NCBI GenBank assembly: GCA_029449235.1
Contig: JANATG010000007.1
Coordinates: forward strand, 1 to 64,000
Source of the DNA: Linnemannia schmuckeri
Lineage: Eukaryota; Mortierellomycota; Mortierellomycetes; Mortierellales; Mortierellaceae
Reading direction: 5' to 3'
Length of the DNA: 64,000 bases
The position numbers were made by a program, and so were the translations under genes. The stretch's first letter is position 1. Each line of letters starts with the position of its first letter. The notes beneath the pieces are model-generated. The model saw only the letters and a list, made by a program, of their open reading frames with translations, was not told where the DNA came from and did not search any database. Positions 60,831-64,000 of the stretch are shown here, one piece after another.

Positions 60831-63800
60831 TCTCGAGTACCGATTCTACAAAGGGACCAATCCAAACCACCACGGCCGGTAGCCGAGACCTTCAACACCG
60901 TGGCTCGGCTTTGGCCCTCAGCAACAGCAACAACCACAACCACAGCAGCGGCAGCAGCAGCAGCAATAACAACAACGATGCTGAAAGCAAGCGTCGTAAG
61001 ATGACCCAGGCCTGCGACTACTGCCGCCAAAAGAGGACCAAGTGTGGTATGGCACAGTTTCTACGTTATCATCGTGCCAATTGAAGTCAGCGGTTAGCCG
61101 CAAACCAATTCGCAGGGGCCAGCTCCCACGGTGTGTAATTTGTCTGTTCAGTTCCGACCTAGCTTTGCTCATCGACTCCGCTCTTGATCAATCTTGTATT
61201 AATCTGATAGACAATGTCAAGCCACGTTGCCACCAATGCGCCTAAGCCGCCATCCTCTGCGCCTTCACCCACTCCAAAAAATGAGGTCCCATAGCCCGCA
61301 AGGAGCTCGACCCCGAGGCCCACCAGGCTGCCAGGTCGCCATTGACCATACCTCCGGTCGCCAGATTGTGAAACCAAAGCCAGCTCGGAACATTGGTCTT
61401 TTACAACTAACTCACTATGGGAATCTGCGACCTCGATTCGACACTCTCCGGACCTTCTACTCACTCCACCATTCTTACTTCAGCAACCACAACCAAAGCG
61501 ATAACCTAATGCGCCGACTGACCGAAGAGGGGCACATCCCATCTCTTGAGGCGTCCAGCATACGACCGGCTTCAGCACGTGGCAACCTATGGCGGAAAGA
61601 GCTCACTGACCATCTAGTCAAAGTCTTTTCGAGCACTGTTTTCAGGATGTCGACAACTTTGATCCCAAAGAGTTTCTCAAGGGCTATGCTGAGCGAAAAA
61701 TCAACTCGTCTCTGCTCAATGCAATCTGTATCGTGGCTGCCAGATTCTCTGACCATCCCGACATTGTCCAATTGCCACCCTATCTCTCGGGAGAGCCGTA
61801 CGCCGAAAAAATGAGGGAAAAGGTCATGAATCTCATCGACGAAGCGACCATCAGCAAACCCCTCCATGCCCTCTTCATCCTTTCGTTCTACGAACACAAT
61901 GCATGGAGCGGGCCGAAGGATTGGCGTTTGAAGGTCTGGCCAGCAGGATGGGATTGAGCTCTACCTCCACAATCAGCGTGATATCCCTACTTCAGAGGCG
62001 GCCAGGATCAATTTCGAAACCAAATGCAGGACATTTTGAAATCTAATCTACATCGACATCTTTCCAGCAGCATCGACAAGTATATCATCGATTCTGGACG
62101 TTAAACTATACAACATCCAGCTCCCCGACTATCGACCGGCCTGATGGGTTGAAAGCATCAGGAATTGGAGGCGGCGATCATTGGCGAGGTGGAGGAAGAC
62201 AGTGGCATTCAGAAGACCATATCGACTCCGCTGGAGACAATACTCAAAGATCCATTTTCAGCCAGGATTTTGGTCAAGCTGCAGGAGGCATGACGACTTC
62301 GAGGCTACGGACTGGCCAAGTATCTCTTTGAGCTGACCGAGTTGCTTTTTCGGGTGTCACAGCATATCAACGGCAATACCCTCGAATCGGATAAATGTCC
62401 GAGTGACTCCAGCTCGGAGTTTGCAGTCCTGGAAGGGCGGCTGTCGACTTGGATCAAGACCATTGAGGAAGAGGTTCCATTGACGCCTAAGGAGCTCGTC
62501 GAGTCGGAGGATAATGTAGCGTACATGATCTTGACCTACTACATGACAGTCATTAAGCTCCACCGACCGATCATTGCTTTGGAGAATGTGATCGATGCAT
62601 CGTATGTTGACCAGTCACGGGTGTGGTGTGCAGAGGCTGCTACAAAGATCACAAAGATTGTCGAGCAATTTAACGAAATAGACATCAAGTATCGCAAACA
62701 CCTCTTTGTCTTCAGGTATTCACCGGAGCCGCTATGTAAGTCCTCAGTCCCACTTGATTATGCTGTTATTTACTTCACAGTATAAAACTACATGAGCGCT
62801 AACATAAAGATTGTGCCTTTGTATTTTTTCTATAATAGCCATATAACCAACATATTTCATCGGATGATGCGTTGGCAGCCAACGTTAAACTCTGCCTCAA
62901 TGTCCGTCTCCACTTTTTGAAAGCCTCCAGCCCTCACTGGACAGTCTCTGCTCGCCTCTACTTTATCCTTCAAGACCTCTACTCTGGCCAAGTGAGAGTC
63001 GACACCCAAGGCGATTTATCAACAGTTACATCTACTGACGCGACACCGCAGGGCAGGTCGGGATCCGAGTCACGATCGAATAGGGCGTCATCTTCTGAGA
63101 CAGGACATTCGTCCATGTCGGTGTCCTTAGAGGATGTGCGCATCGATCACACTTTGGATCATCAGGACGTCTCCGAGGCGGATACAGCATTGACCAGACA
63201 GCAGTCTTTAACGCCCCCAGGATTCACGACGTCGAATATGGTCAGCATTACAATCTCTAGCGATTCTCGCAGCGACGGAGCTGCTGTTCAGGGCTCTTCA
63301 GAGATCGGATTTGATCATGGAGAGGCTGATCTTGGTGGATCGACTACTTTGGCAGCAGGCAGCACTAGCACCAAGAGACCATCCAAGAAGGCGAAGAAAA
63401 TGCCATTTCTCTCTCGCCCAATCTTGCCACGGCCGCTCATGCCTGGTAGCTCTGCACCTTAACCGGCATCGGGGGAACCTTTGACGATAGCAGACTCCAC
63501 AACAGCGTCAATAACTTCAATAATGCCCCCACATCAGGGTCTAGTATCATCCGCTAATATATCGACGACGATAATGGTCTTACCTGGACATCTGTCGTCA
63601 CTGCCGCTGCAGCCACCACTTCAACCACTACCACTACAAGTCTCAGGGCAGAATACCCACCCTCAGCAAGTACCAGTTCCTACCTTGCTCCACTCCTCGG
63701 ATACTCCGCCACGCCTGCTACCAGACCTGGAGTTCATTGACTCTCGTAGTCTAGAGGAACCAATCTCGACGCTCCCGCCGCCACCTCACCATGGACCTCA

Positions 63801-64000
63801 CTCTCACTCACGAGAACAAGAGCATCAGACCCTGCAGGCAGTCTATCCATGGAGTGGAGATAGCGGCCAAATGACGATCCCGATGACCAGCAAATCGTCG
63901 TCTTCATCATCGTTTGATCTGTACGAGCAAGACAGGATGACAGCGACGACGACGGCGACATTTGCACCGCCGCTTCCTCCTCTGATATCTAGATGTGTAT
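60831..64000 (+). pseudogene. Zn2Cys6 fungal transcription factor, broken, runs off the window
   Basis: The zinc cluster spans two exons, ending 61046 and starting 61211: QACDYCRQKRTKC then DNVKPRCHQCA. After QCA comes TAA (61243), then AAILCAFTHSKK with the sixth cysteine, then TGA (61282). Both stops sit in otherwise open, conserved sequence. The middle-homology part is spread over three frames: SLLNAICIVAARFSDHPDIV (about 61705-61765), EGLASRMG (about 61930), and a DNLIYIDIF-like stretch near 62050. 62342-62785 and 62872-63460 are longer open pieces (SASMSVS and HFLKASSPHW types). A TAA at 63460 is followed by about 178 open codons to the window edge. Such regulators bind CGG half-sites. 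This one seems inactive, unless assembly errors created the breaks. Confidence 0.7.

Overview
This window is the left end of a nuclear chromosome from a filamentous fungus. About 920 bp of telomeric repeat open it, followed by roughly 11 kb of decayed, repeat-rich subtelomere and then a gene-dense arm. Typical fungal features are many short introns, nuclear genes for mitochondrial and ER machinery, a GPI1/PIGQ subunit, a DBP2 helicase with a long 3' intron, and a Zn2Cys6 regulator. The LINE remnants, the F-box/LRR protein and the gene styles suggest an early-diverging lineage (Mucoromycota, most likely Mortierellaceae). That placement comes from recall, not from a search. Region by region: 1-920 is a C-rich telomere strand with unit CCCTAAAAAA (G strand TTTTTTAGGG). 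921-11805 holds no intact gene. It contains relics of non-LTR retrotransposons (RT at about 1.5 kb, RNase H at about 8-9 kb), a decayed DNA-binding-protein-like pseudogene (4.0-5.3 kb), an imperfect inverted repeat, a GA microsatellite and a decayed copy of the first exon of the nearby kinase gene (9.9-10.1 kb). 11806-23294 carries a MAK/ICK/Ime2-type kinase (-), the DEAD-box helicase DBP2 (+) and a GRAM-VASt-TM sterol-transfer-like protein (-). A gene-free block of about 4 kb follows, then a LIM-LIM-C1-RhoGAP protein (+), an SFP1-like zinc-finger regulator (+), GPI1 (-), fumarylacetoacetase (+), UDP-glucose 4-epimerase (-), RRP15 (+) and mitochondrial GatA (+). 48306-54436 is a small accessory island: two members and one relic of an unrecognised gene family, all on the minus strand, with an apparently intact Tc1-like transposon between them. 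55049-60164 has an F-box/LRR protein (+), an omega-like glutathione S-transferase (-) and a short-chain dehydrogenase (-). From 60831 to the window edge lies a broken Zn2Cys6 transcription factor. The intact genes are mostly housekeeping and do not form one pathway. Exon joins were worked out by eye from splice signals, reading frame and known family motifs. All joins reported as complete keep the frame from start to stop. The most unusual points are the ten-base telomere unit with a six-T run, the unrecognised three-copy family with its transposon neighbour, and the DBP2 intron placed as I recall it in yeast.
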